Assembly (NCBI GenBank): GCA_947374535.1
Contig: CANCCJ010000148.1
Coordinates: 1-6,258, forward strand
DNA: 6,258 nt
Reading direction: 5' to 3'
From: Comamonadaceae bacterium
GTDB lineage: Bacteria; Pseudomonadota; Gammaproteobacteria; Burkholderiales; Burkholderiaceae
Under the pieces are notes generated by a model. That model saw only the letters and a list, made by a program, of their open reading frames with translations, made no database searches and was not told the origin of the DNA. Shown here piece by piece: positions 1 to 6,258 of this stretch. Numbering within the stretch: position 1 is the first letter of the stretch; every line of letters begins with the position of its first letter. The translations under genes and the position numbers were made by a program.

Positions 1-525
1 ACCCAAATCGAAGCCGGCGCACAAGCCGTGATGATTTTTGACAGCTGGGGCGGCGTGCTGGCCGACGGCATGTTCCAACAGTTCAGCATGGCCTATACCA
101 AGCGCGTGGTGGCGCAGCTCAAGCGCTCGCACGATGGCGCAGTGATTCCCCGCTTGGTCTTCACCAAAGGCGGCGGCTTGTGGTTGCCCGAAATGGCCGG
201 CCTCGACTGCGAGGTGCTGGGTGTGGACTGGACGGTCAACCTTGCCAAAGCCCGCGCCCAAGTGGGCGGTGCTGTGGGCGGCCCGGGCAAAGCGCTGCAA
301 GGCAATCTGGACCCGAACGCCTTGTTTGCCCCTGCCGACGCACTGGCCGCTGAAGCCCGCCGCGTGTTGGATGCGTTTGGCAAACCCCACACCGACACAA
401 CCACCACCGGCCCCACCCAAATTTTCAACTTGGGCCACGGCATCAGCCAATTCACACCGCCAGAGAGCGTGGGCGTGTTGGTCGAAACGGTGCATGCCCA
501 CTCTCGCTTCCTAAGAAAACCTTGA
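1..525 (+). CDS. hemE: Uroporphyrinogen decarboxylase, C-terminal part (5' end outside window)
   Basis: HemE is the cytoplasmic enzyme that removes four acetate carboxyls from uroporphyrinogen III to give coproporphyrinogen III in heme biosynthesis. The reading frame is open from base 1, giving 174 residues before TGA at 523-525; the family is about 350-370 residues, so roughly the C-terminal half is here. Visible hallmarks are [14 protein letters not shown] at the start, the FTKGGG segment, the ALQGNLDP segment, and NLGHGI near the end. The histidine of NLGHGI (codon 436-438) aligns with the conserved active-site histidine of the family. Relative to E. coli HemE there is an extra short stretch ([12 protein letters not shown]) before the last conserved block, which I recall as usual in betaproteobacterial HemE. 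The stop codon lies inside an inverted repeat (521-551). The first methionine visible is not the true start. Identification is secure. Confidence 0.97.
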   Translation, partial: TQIEAGAQAVMIFDSWGGVLADGMFQQFSMAYTKRVVAQLKRSHDGAVIPRLVFTKGGGLWLPEMAGLDCEVLGVDWTVNLAKARAQVGGAVGGPGKALQGNLDPNALFAPADALAAEARRVLDAFGKPHTDTTTTGPTQIFNLGHGISQFTPPESVGVLVETVHAHSRFLRKP

Positions 526-551
526 CAAACGCTCAAAAATTGCGTGTCAAG
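521..551 (+). terminator. Stem-loop overlapping the hemE stop codon (possible weak terminator or mRNA 3'-end structure)
   Basis: CTTGACA at 521-527 is perfectly complementary to TGTCAAG at 545-551. After a two-base bulge (AA, 528-529) the stem continues with CGC 530-532 pairing GCG 542-544, around the loop TCAAAAATT. The hemE TGA (523-525) is in the left arm. There is no U-tract after the right arm, so it is not a canonical intrinsic terminator. It could stabilise the hemE mRNA 3' end, help Rho-dependent ending, or be a protein-binding dyad. The left arm also contains a TTGACA hexamer, but no good -10 follows at 16-18 bases. Confidence 0.35.
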
Positions 552-580
552 TCACCAAAAGTTCTACTTCGATTTCGCAC

Positions 581-589
581 TTATGCACA
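581..589 (+). promoter_or_regulatory. DnaA-box consensus match (TTATGCACA)
   Basis: TTATGCACA matches the classical DnaA-binding consensus TTATNCACA at every defined position. It lies at the left side of the AT-rich spacer, 56 bases downstream of the hemE stop and 178 bases from the second exact box, on the same strand. Actual binding is inferred. Confidence 0.5.
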
Positions 590-634
590 AAAAAGTTGAT
601 CCCTCGCACCAAGATGAAGTTTTCTTTTGCAAGG

Positions 635-675
635 TGTAAAAACTTTTTAAAATTTCGTAAGTCATTGATTTATAT
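635..675. other. Extremely AT-rich core (candidate DNA-unwinding element)
   Basis: Only 7 of 41 bases are G or C, including runs AAAAA (638-642), TTTTT (644-648) and AAAATTT (649-655). It sits between the two exact DnaA-box matches. If the spacer is an origin, this is the natural place for strand opening. On its own, AT-richness is also typical of promoter regions and curved DNA, so the assignment is tentative. Confidence 0.3.
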
Positions 676-685
676 GGACTTCTAA

Positions 686-704
686 GCCTGCATTTTTTTC
701 AGGC
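686..704. repeat. Short inverted repeat with T-rich loop
   Basis: GCCTG (686-690) is complementary to CAGGC (700-704), with a nine-base loop CATTTTTTT. The stem is only five pairs and no U-tract follows, so it is not a convincing terminator. It lies just right of the AT-rich core, between the two exact DnaA-box matches. Confidence 0.3.
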
Positions 705-766
705 AATTTGTTGAAAGCCTTGATTTATGCGCCTTCGGGGGCACTCAAGTGTAGATATCAACAAAG

Positions 767-775
767 TTATCCACA
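767..775 (+). promoter_or_regulatory. Perfect DnaA box (TTATCCACA)
   Basis: TTATCCACA is the high-affinity DnaA consensus, here in the context GTTATCCACAGAA that is common in boxes beside dnaA genes. A 7-of-9 match on the opposite strand (TGTAGATAT, 750-758) ends eight bases before it, giving a possible paired arrangement. The site is about 96 bases upstream of the priA ATG, so DnaA bound here could act in an origin or on priA transcription. Confidence 0.55.
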
Positions 776-806
776 GAAATACTGGGTTAGCTCTGAATCC
801 CATTGA

Positions 807-826
807 AATCAACGACTTAAATCGTT
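807..826. promoter_or_regulatory. IHF-type consensus overlapping a 16-bp near-palindrome upstream of priA
   Basis: AATCAACGACTTA at 807-819 fits the IHF consensus WATCAANNNNTTR exactly. It overlaps AACGACTTAAATCGTT (811-826), a dyad in which seven of eight base pairs match around the centre 818/819; only C816/A821 breaks the symmetry. The dyad ends 45 bases before the priA ATG, a plausible place for an operator or architectural protein. Either reading is an inference from motif match alone. Confidence 0.35.
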
Positions 827-871
827 TTCTGCCAAATTACCTGAGCAAAACACCTCAACTCACCGCTTGAC

Positions 872-2968
872 ATGTCGCACCAAATTTCAGTGATGGTTCA
901 CACACCCGCACACAGCGGGTTGGGTGGCGCACTCACGTATGCCTGCGACACGGTGCCCCCACCCGGCACCTTGGTAAGGGTGCCTTTGGGCAGCCGAGAG
1001 TTGCTGGGCGTGGTCTGGGACAACGCCCCTGCCAGCGACGAAGTGGCCGAGCCGATGCAGCTGCGTGCCATTGCCAGCGTACTGGAGGGCCTCACGCCCC
1101 TGAACGCCAGTTGGCGCCAACTGGTGCAATTCGCCGCCAGCTATTACCAACGCAGTGCCGGCGAAGTGGCCTTAGCCGCCCTGCCCAGCCAGCTGCGCGA
1201 CCTCAGCACCGAGCAATGGACCCGGCGCTTGAAACGAAAGCCCAAAGCGGTTGCGGCTTATGAAGGCCCGACACCCGCCATCCCCACCCCCACTGACGAG
1301 CAAGCCCAAGTGTTGGCCGATATCGCTGCGCACAAAGGCCCATTCTTGATCTTTGGCAACACGGGCAGCGGCAAGACCGAGGTGTACTTGCGCGCCGCCC
1401 AAGCCTTGCTGGCGCGTGACCCGCAGGCACAAATTTTGGTGATGGTGCCCGAAATCAACCTCACGCCGCAGCTGGAAGAACGGTTTCGCGCCCGCTTCGC
1501 GCCGCAGTGGGGGGCCGACTGTTTAGTCGCCATGCACAGCAGCCTCACCCCCGCACAGCGCCTGAAAAACTGGCTGGCCGCGCACAGTGGCGAGGCGCGC
1601 ATCGTGCTGGGCACACGCATGGCGGTGTTTGCGTCGATGCCGCATTTGCAGCTCATCGTGGTGGATGAAGAACACGACCCCAGCTACAAACAGCAAGAAG
1701 GCGCACGCTACTCCGCGCGTGACTTAGCGGTGTATCGCGGCCAACTTGAAGGCGCCAAAGTCATCTTGGGCTCCGCCACCCCCTCGCTGGAGAGCTGGCA
1801 CCACAGCCGCCCCGCCACGGCCGCTGAACCTGCAGGTCGCTACATGCGCCTGGCCATGCCCTCACGCGTGGGCCAAGGCGCCTTGCCTTTGGTACGCCGT
1901 GTGGACATGAACCGCCAGCCCTACAAAACCGTGTTCTCCAACCACCTGCTCGACGCCATGCGCGAGCGCGTGACGCGGGGCGAACAAATCTTGGTATTGC
2001 TCAACCGCCGTGGCTATGCGCCCGTTTTGAACTGCAACGACTGCGGGTGGAAAAGCGAATGCCCGCATTGCAGCGCTTACCGTGTGTTCCACAAACTCGA
2101 CCGCACCCTGCGCTGCCACCACTGTGGCTTCACACAACCCGTGCCACGGGCCTGCCCGAGTTGCGGCAACTTAGACATCAGCCCCTTGGGCCGAGGCACC
2201 GAACAACTCGAAGAACACTTAGCCGAACTTTTAGCCGATGTGCGCCGCCCTGATGGCCAACCCATCCGTATCGCCCGCATCGACGCCGACAGCACACGCC
2301 TCAAAGGCGAACTCGAACGCCAGCTGGCCGAGGTGCACGCCGGCGCCGTGGATGTGCTGGTGGGCACGCAAATGATTGCTAAGGGCCACGACTTCAGGCG
2401 CGTCACCTTGGTGGCCGCGCTCAATCCCGATGGCGCTTTGTTCTCCAGCGACTTCCGTGCGCCCGAGCGCTTGTTCAGTTTGCTCATGCAAGCCGCGGGC
2501 CGTGCCGGTCGCGATGCCAGCATGCGCTTGGTCAGCCCCTGTGAGATGTGGGTGCAAAGCTTTCACCCCATGCACCCGCTGTTTGAAGCCCTCAAACAAC
2601 ACGACTACCCCGCCTTCGCTGAGCAACAACTCAAAGAGCGCGAGCAAGCCACCTTGCCGCCTTTCAGCTTTCAAGCCTTGGTGCGCGCCGAGGCCCGTAG
2701 CCAAGAAGCCGCCCAAGCTTTTTTAAACGCCGCCCGCGATGCAGGCGCGGCACTGGCCGATGAACTGTTGGTGGATTTGTACCCCGCCGTGCCCATGACG
2801 ATTCAGCGCGTGGCCAACATCGAGCGTGCGCAGATGTTGATTGAATGCACCTCACGCAAAGCACTGCAACACTTCTTGGCGCATTGGCAGGCTGATTTGC
2901 ACGCCATGCGCAACGCCCATCGGCAGGTGATTCGCTGGGCCGTGGATGTGGACCCGCTGGCGATTTAA
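872..2968 (+). CDS. priA: Primosomal protein N' / replication-restart helicase PriA
   Basis: PriA recognises stalled or collapsed replication forks, unwinds the lagging-strand arm 3'-5', and starts reassembly of the replisome by loading DnaB with the other primosome proteins. The 698-residue product (E. coli PriA is 732) is complete. The N-terminal 3'-DNA-binding domain includes VRVPLGSRELLGVVW (about 35-49). The helicase core has Walker A GNTGSGKT (162-169), DEEH (265-268) and GSATPS (300-305). Eight zinc-binding cysteines are all present (C388, C391, C397, C400, C415, C418, C428, C431). Late helicase motifs are GTQMIAKGHDF (498-508) and AAGRAGR (541-547). ATG at 872 is the first possible start because an in-frame TGA lies at 842-844; the N-terminus fits the family. 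There is no clear Shine-Dalgarno sequence. The segment joining the N-terminal region to the helicase (about 110-140) looks short compared with E. coli. The gene is convergent with the transporter gene 27 bases downstream. Confidence 0.98.
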   Translation: MSHQISVMVHTPAHSGLGGALTYACDTVPPPGTLVRVPLGSRELLGVVWDNAPASDEVAEPMQLRAIASVLEGLTPLNASWRQLVQFAASYYQRSAGEVALAALPSQLRDLSTEQWTRRLKRKPKAVAAYEGPTPAIPTPTDEQAQVLADIAAHKGPFLIFGNTGSGKTEVYLRAAQALLARDPQAQILVMVPEINLTPQLEERFRARFAPQWGADCLVAMHSSLTPAQRLKNWLAAHSGEARIVLGTRMAVFASMPHLQLIVVDEEHDPSYKQQEGARYSARDLAVYRGQLEGAKVILGSATPSLESWHHSRPATAAEPAGRYMRLAMPSRVGQGALPLVRRVDMNRQPYKTVFSNHLLDAMRERVTRGEQILVLLNRRGYAPVLNCNDCGWKSECPHCSAYRVFHKLDRTLRCHHCGFTQPVPRACPSCGNLDISPLGRGTEQLEEHLAELLADVRRPDGQPIRIARIDADSTRLKGELERQLAEVHAGAVDVLVGTQMIAKGHDFRRVTLVAALNPDGALFSSDFRAPERLFSLLMQAAGRAGRDASMRLVSPCEMWVQSFHPMHPLFEALKQHDYPAFAEQQLKEREQATLPPFSFQALVRAEARSQEAAQAFLNAARDAGAALADELLVDLYPAVPMTIQRVANIERAQMLIECTSRKALQHFLAHWQADLHAMRNAHRQVIRWAVDVDPLAI

Positions 2969-2995
2969 CACGCATGCGCGAGATGCGCCGTTGAC

Positions 2996-3964
2996 TCAAC
3001 CGGTCAGCAGCGCCACCGCTCCAGAAAAAGTAAAAAAGGCGGCTGCCGTGGTGACCAAAATAATCATGGCAATGCGCCCCGTGTCTGCGCCAAAGCGCTC
3101 AGACAACAAAGCCACATTACTCGCGCTGGGCAAGGCCGCCACCAACACCACCACGACCATGGTGAAGCGCTCAATCGGAAACCCCATTTGCACCACTGCC
3201 GCCAGCACTAGCAAGACCAGCACTGGGTGCAACACCAATTTGAAAAAGGCCACAGGCAAAAAGTCGCGCCACAAAATGGGCGGATGTCCGGTTTCTTTCA
3301 CACGAATTTGCGAGCGCGCCAGCACCGCGCCAATGGTGAACAAAGCCACCGGCGACGCCGCATCGGCCAACAAGCCGACGGTCTTGGCGAAAGGGCCGAT
3401 CAGCTCATAGTTCATCGCAGACGCCAAAGCGCCCAAGCTGATGGCCCAGGGCATGGGGTTGGTCAACACCCCTTTGAGCGCATTTTTGGCGGCGCGGCTC
3501 GCGCCATGTTCGTCTGCGCCGTCTAAGCGCGACAGCGCAATACACAGGGAGGTGGTGATGACCAAGTCCACCACAATGGTGACGATGGCAGGGCCAGCGG
3601 CAGACGCGCCTAGCAAGGCCACCAACAGCGGCACGCCCATGAACCCCGTATTTGGAAAAGCGCCGACCAAGGCGCCAAACGAGGCGTCGTTCCAGCCCAC
3701 GCGTTTGCTCAAACTAACGGCGACCACAAAGCCCACCATCAACAAAGCGCAAAACAAATAGGCAAAAAATAAGGTGACGTCCAACAGCTGGACGATGGGC
3801 GTACTGGCGCCAAACCGATACAACATGCACGGCAGCGCAAAAAACAGCACGAAGCCGTTCAGTCCAGGAATCGCGTCTAGCGGCAACATGCGGCGATGCG
3901 CCGCCACATAGCCAGCCAACACCAGCGCAAAGAAGGGAAAGGTAACAAGAAGAATGTTCAGCAC
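2996..3964 (-). CDS. AEC-family (auxin efflux carrier-like) inner-membrane transporter
   Basis: The 322-residue protein is strongly hydrophobic, with about ten candidate membrane segments (roughly 2-22, 34-49, 64-85, 93-118, 124-144, 170-185, 202-216, 236-258, 264-288, 296-320). This is the expected length and topology for the AEC family of secondary carriers. Family-typical signatures are FPNTGFMGVPL (103-113), with its conserved asparagine in a broken helix, and LPSASNVALLSERFG (278-292). Bacterial members include malonate, malate and other organic-acid carriers; the substrate here cannot be read from sequence. The start is taken as GTG at 3964-3962, because the N-terminus then begins MLNILLVTFPFF as in homologues I recall. 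The frame is open further upstream to 4282, but that part is hydrophilic and antisense to rep. The Shine-Dalgarno is weak. The gene is divergent from rep (63 bases apart) and convergent with priA, so it is transcribed alone. Confidence 0.92.
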   Translation of the reverse strand: MLNILLVTFPFFALVLAGYVAAHRRMLPLDAIPGLNGFVLFFALPCMLYRFGASTPIVQLLDVTLFFAYLFCALLMVGFVVAVSLSKRVGWNDASFGALVGAFPNTGFMGVPLLVALLGASAAGPAIVTIVVDLVITTSLCIALSRLDGADEHGASRAAKNALKGVLTNPMPWAISLGALASAMNYELIGPFAKTVGLLADAASPVALFTIGAVLARSQIRVKETGHPPILWRDFLPVAFFKLVLHPVLVLLVLAAVVQMGFPIERFTMVVVVLVAALPSASNVALLSERFGADTGRIAMIILVTTAAAFFTFSGAVALLTG

Positions 3965-3993
3965 AAGCCTATTTTGCCTTGTAAGCCGACCGG

Positions 3994-3999
3994 TATCAT
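3994..3999 (+). promoter_or_regulatory. Candidate -10 element for rep (TATCAT)
   Basis: TATCAT matches five of six bases of the sigma70 -10 consensus and lies 28 bases before the rep ATG, which would give an mRNA leader of about 20 bases. No good -35 sits at the normal distance (TTGCCT at 3974-3979 leaves only a 14-base spacer). The whole 63-base divergent gap must hold the promoters of both rep and the transporter gene unless one starts inside the other gene. Confidence 0.25.
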
Positions 4000-4027
4000 T
4001 GCCCGCTTCTCTATCTATGTGTCCTGA

Positions 4028-6121
4028 ATGTCTGCTGGTCTGAATCTCGCGCAACAAGAAGCCGTCAATTTCTTGCACGGTCCTTGTTTGGTCTTGGCGG
4101 GGGCGGGCTCGGGCAAGACGCGCGTCATCACGCACAAAATTGGCCGCCTCATCCAAACCGGGCTGGCGCCCAAGCGTATTGCGGCAATCACCTTTACGAA
4201 CAAGGCCGCCACCGAAATGCGTGAGCGTGCCAAGGGCCTCATTGGCAAAGCCGCCAACGACGTGATGATTTGCACCTTCCACGCCTTAGGTGTGCGCATG
4301 CTGCGCCAAGACGGCGGCGCGATGGGGCTGAAGCCACAGTTCAGCATCATGGACAGCGCAGACGTGACCGGCATTTTGAAAGATGCGGGCGGCACCACCG
4401 ACGCCGCCACCGCACGCCAATGGCAATGGACCATCAGCTTGTGGAAAAACATGGGGTTGAACTCAGCCCAAGCCTTGGCCTTGGCCAAAGACGACCACGA
4501 GCGCATCATCGCCAAAATCATGGCGCGCTACGAAGAACGCCTCAGCGCCTACCAAAGCGTGGACTTTGATGATCTGATTGGCCTGCCCTTAAAGCTGCTA
4601 CAAGAGCACGAAGAAGTGCGTCTGAAATGGCAAGACCAACTCGGCCATGTGCTGGTCGACGAATACCAAGACACCAACGCCACCCAATACGAAGTACTCA
4701 AGTGCTTGGTGGGCCCAGACCACGCCAGCGCTCGCTTCACCGCCGTGGGTGACGACGACCAATCCATCTACGGCTGGCGCGGTGCCACGCTAGACAACTT
4801 GCGCAAACTGCCCCAAGACTTTCCGACCTTGAAGGTCATCAAGCTGGAGCAAAACTACCGATCCACCAGCGCCATCTTGCGTGCGGCCAACAACGTCATT
4901 CAACTCAACCCCAAGCTGTTTCCCAAAACCTTGTTCTCCGAACTCGGCGAAGGTGAACCCGTGCGCGTGGTAGATGCCGACAACGAAGAGCACGAAGCCG
5001 AACGCGTGGTGGCCCGCATTCAATCGCTGCGCGCTGGCACCGAGGCCGGCGCCAGCGGTCACCGCGAGCTGCAAGACTTTGCTGTGCTGTACCGGGCCAA
5101 CCACCAGGCGCGCATCTTTGAAAAAGCGCTGCGCAAAGCGCAAATTCCCTACAAGGTGTCCGGTGGCCAAAGCTTTTTTGACCGCGCCGAAATTCGCGAC
5201 TTGTGCGCTTGGCTGCGCCTATGGGTGAACAACGACGACGACCCTGCCTTCTTGCGCACCGTCACCACGCCCAAACGCGGCATTGGCCACCAAACCTTGG
5301 CCACGCTTGGTCAGTTTGCCAGTCAGTACAAACTCAGCATGTTTGAGGCCTTGTTCAGCAACAGCTTGCCTTCGGTGCTCAATGCGCGCGCCTTGGGCAG
5401 CCTGCACGAATTTGGTCGTTATGTGAACGACCTCGAATTTCGCGCACGCCTCACCACGGGCGCCGAAGATGCGCGCGCGTTTCTGACCGATTGGCTCAAA
5501 GACATTGGTTACGAAAAGCACCTCTACGATGCGGAAGAAAGCGAAAAAGCCGCCGCCTCGAAATGGAGCAACGTGATGGAGTTTTGCGACTGGATGGCCC
5601 AGCGCTGCGGCGGCCAGATAGACGACACCGCAGGTGTGACCTCTGGCAATGAAGTGAAAAACTTGCTCGAAGTGGCGCAGACCATCGCCTTGCTGTCGAC
5701 GCTGACCGAGCGCGAAAAAGACCAAAACGTGGTCACCCTCTCGACCCTGCACGCCTCCAAAGGTTTGGAGTGGCCACACGTCATGCTGGTGGGCGTGACC
5801 GAAGGCATGCTGCCCTTCAAACTCGACGACGAACCCGGCACCGAACAAACCAACGAAAACATCGCGGTGCGCCTACAAGAAGAACGCCGCCTCATGTACG
5901 TGGGCATCACCCGAGCGCAGCGCTCACTCTCGGTCAGCTGGACACGCAAGCGTAAAAAAGGCCGCGACATGATTGCGGCCCAACCCAGCCGCTTCATCGC
6001 GGAAATGGACTTGAGCAAAGACACTATCAAAGAAGACCCACGCGAAAAGCTCAAAGCCTTGCGGGCTGAGTTTGCGCAGCGCGCTAGCGTGGCGTCGGCT
6101 GAAAGTGCTGCGAATAAGTAA
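4028..6121 (+). CDS. rep: ATP-dependent 3'-5' DNA helicase Rep (UvrD/Rep superfamily 1)
   Basis: Rep is a superfamily 1A helicase that moves 3'-5' on single-stranded DNA, works with the replisome to remove protein roadblocks and takes part in replication restart. The 697-residue product carries the full motif set in order: Q motif LNLAQQEAV (5-13), Walker A AGAGSGKTR (24-32), Ia AITFTNKAATEMRER (53-67), Ib TFHALG (83-88), II VDEYQDTN (210-217), III GDDDQSIYGWRGA (241-253), IV LEQNYRST (273-280), V TLHASKGLEW (573-582) and VI VGITRA (625-630). Detailed wording (FTNKAA, VIKLEQNYRS, LFSELG, NEEHEAERV, SGG-SFF) follows E. coli Rep (673 residues) more closely than UvrD or PcrA, so Rep is preferred. 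A short acidic stretch between motifs V and VI (about 599-611) is longer than in E. coli. ATG at 4028 directly follows an in-frame TGA (4025-4027), so no earlier start is possible; no Shine-Dalgarno is evident. A strong terminator follows. Confidence 0.95.
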   Translation: MSAGLNLAQQEAVNFLHGPCLVLAGAGSGKTRVITHKIGRLIQTGLAPKRIAAITFTNKAATEMRERAKGLIGKAANDVMICTFHALGVRMLRQDGGAMGLKPQFSIMDSADVTGILKDAGGTTDAATARQWQWTISLWKNMGLNSAQALALAKDDHERIIAKIMARYEERLSAYQSVDFDDLIGLPLKLLQEHEEVRLKWQDQLGHVLVDEYQDTNATQYEVLKCLVGPDHASARFTAVGDDDQSIYGWRGATLDNLRKLPQDFPTLKVIKLEQNYRSTSAILRAANNVIQLNPKLFPKTLFSELGEGEPVRVVDADNEEHEAERVVARIQSLRAGTEAGASGHRELQDFAVLYRANHQARIFEKALRKAQIPYKVSGGQSFFDRAEIRDLCAWLRLWVNNDDDPAFLRTVTTPKRGIGHQTLATLGQFASQYKLSMFEALFSNSLPSVLNARALGSLHEFGRYVNDLEFRARLTTGAEDARAFLTDWLKDIGYEKHLYDAEESEKAAASKWSNVMEFCDWMAQRCGGQIDDTAGVTSGNEVKNLLEVAQTIALLSTLTEREKDQNVVTLSTLHASKGLEWPHVMLVGVTEGMLPFKLDDEPGTEQTNENIAVRLQEERRLMYVGITRAQRSLSVSWTRKRKKGRDMIAAQPSRFIAEMDLSKDTIKEDPREKLKALRAEFAQRASVASAESAANK

Positions 6122-6135
6122 GCAGGCCGAGAAAC

Positions 6136-6173
6136 AAAAAAGCCTCAGTGCGAAACACTGAGGCTTTTTGTTT

Positions 6174-6174
<1 letters not shown>
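6136..6174. terminator. Strong bidirectional intrinsic terminator between rep and tRNA-Phe
   Basis: A perfect ten-pair stem AGCCTCAGTG (6141-6150) / CACTGAGGCT (6156-6165) closes the loop CGAAA. It extends to fourteen pairs through the flanking A and T runs (6137-6140 with 6166-6169). On the plus strand it is followed by a T-rich tail (TTTTTGTTTT, 6165-6174), ending rep 15 bases after its stop. On the minus strand the six A's at 6136-6141 read as TTTTTT, so the same hairpin ends tRNA-Phe transcription. The T-rich tail on the plus strand touches the last base of the tRNA gene. Confidence 0.92.
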
Positions 6175-6249
<75 letters not shown>

Positions 6250-6258
6250 GAGAGCAAT

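Larger units (their letters stand above)
526..871. other. AT-rich gene-free spacer with DnaA-box-like and IHF-like sites (possible origin-like or regulatory region)
   Basis: No convincing coding frame is present in these 346 bases. Direct counting gives 112 G+C in the 300 bases 541-840 (37%), whereas individual lines sampled in the flanking genes run about 50-68%. Within it are two exact TTATNCACA matches (581-589, 767-775), two 7-of-9 matches (725-733; 750-758 on the minus strand), a core at 635-675 with only 7 G+C in 41 bases, an exact WATCAANNNNTTR site (807-819) and a near-perfect 16-bp dyad (811-826). A 9-mer TTGATTTAT occurs twice (665-673, 720-728), 55 bases apart. This combination resembles a bacterial origin or a DnaA-regulated promoter region. 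I found no sigma70 promoter for priA that I would defend. The composition and motifs are seen; the function is inference. Confidence 0.5.

Noticed and set aside
93..536. Minus-strand 147-residue frame opposite hemE
   Set aside because: Antisense to conserved HemE blocks, with no recognisable motifs.
522..550. Promoter reading of TTGACA (522-527) with TGTCAA at 545-550
   Set aside because: The -10 matches only three of six bases and both hexamers are explained as arms of the inverted repeat.
686..704. Intrinsic terminator for hemE
   Set aside because: The stem is only five pairs, the T's are in the loop rather than after the stem, and it is 160 bases past the gene.
2946..3410. Plus-strand 154-residue frame over the transporter's C-terminal part
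   Set aside because: Lys/Thr/Ala-rich low-complexity wording typical of a shadow frame; the opposite strand encodes a clear membrane carrier.
3965..4282. Upstream extension of the minus-strand transporter frame, adding 106 residues
   Set aside because: The extension is hydrophilic, lies antisense to conserved rep motifs and does not resemble AEC N-termini. The GTG at 3964 gives a family-like start and length.
5219..5848. Minus-strand 209-residue frame opposite rep
   Set aside because: Antisense to Rep domain 2 and motif V, with composition that follows from the complementary codon bias; no family signature.
4028..6121. Calling the helicase UvrD or PcrA
   Set aside because: Motif-flanking wording (IKLEQNYRS, LFSELG, NEEHEAERV) follows Rep more closely. 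The superfamily is certain and the paralogue choice is well supported but not absolute.

Overview
The window looks like a piece of a betaproteobacterial chromosome, most likely Burkholderiales and probably the Comamonadaceae (Limnohabitans/Rhodoferax-like). This placement rests on my recollection of the protein wording in HemE and PriA, the shape of tRNA-Phe and the moderately high GC of the genes. It was not tested by a search. The genes are ordinary, intact housekeeping genes with no mobile elements, CRISPR or phage signals.

Layout: (1) the C-terminal half of hemE (uroporphyrinogen decarboxylase) enters from the left edge and ends at 525. (2) A 346-base gene-free stretch (526-871) follows. 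It is strikingly AT-rich: 37% GC by direct count over 541-840. It holds two exact DnaA-box consensus matches, an exact IHF-type consensus and a very AT-rich core. (3) priA, the replication-restart helicase, runs 872-2968 on the plus strand. (4) An AEC-family membrane transporter gene lies on the minus strand (3964-2996), convergent with priA. (5) rep, a UvrD/Rep-family DNA helicase, is divergent from the transporter (4028-6121). (6) A strong bidirectional terminator (6136-6174) ends rep and the opposing tRNA-Phe(GAA) gene (6249-6174, minus).

Functionally, PriA reloads the replisome at stalled forks, and Rep is the 3'-5' accessory helicase that clears forks and acts in restart. The window therefore pairs two fork-maintenance helicases about 1 kb apart, separated by an unrelated transporter. 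The most interesting signal is the hemE-priA spacer, whose DnaA boxes, AT-rich core and IHF-like site resemble the parts list of a replication origin or a DnaA-controlled promoter. In Caulobacter (Alphaproteobacteria) the experimentally known oriC also lies beside hemE. Whether this spacer is an origin, a DnaA-titration/regulatory site for priA, or coincidence cannot be settled from the window. A second, smaller oddity is a C-A mismatch in the acceptor stem of the tRNA-Phe gene.
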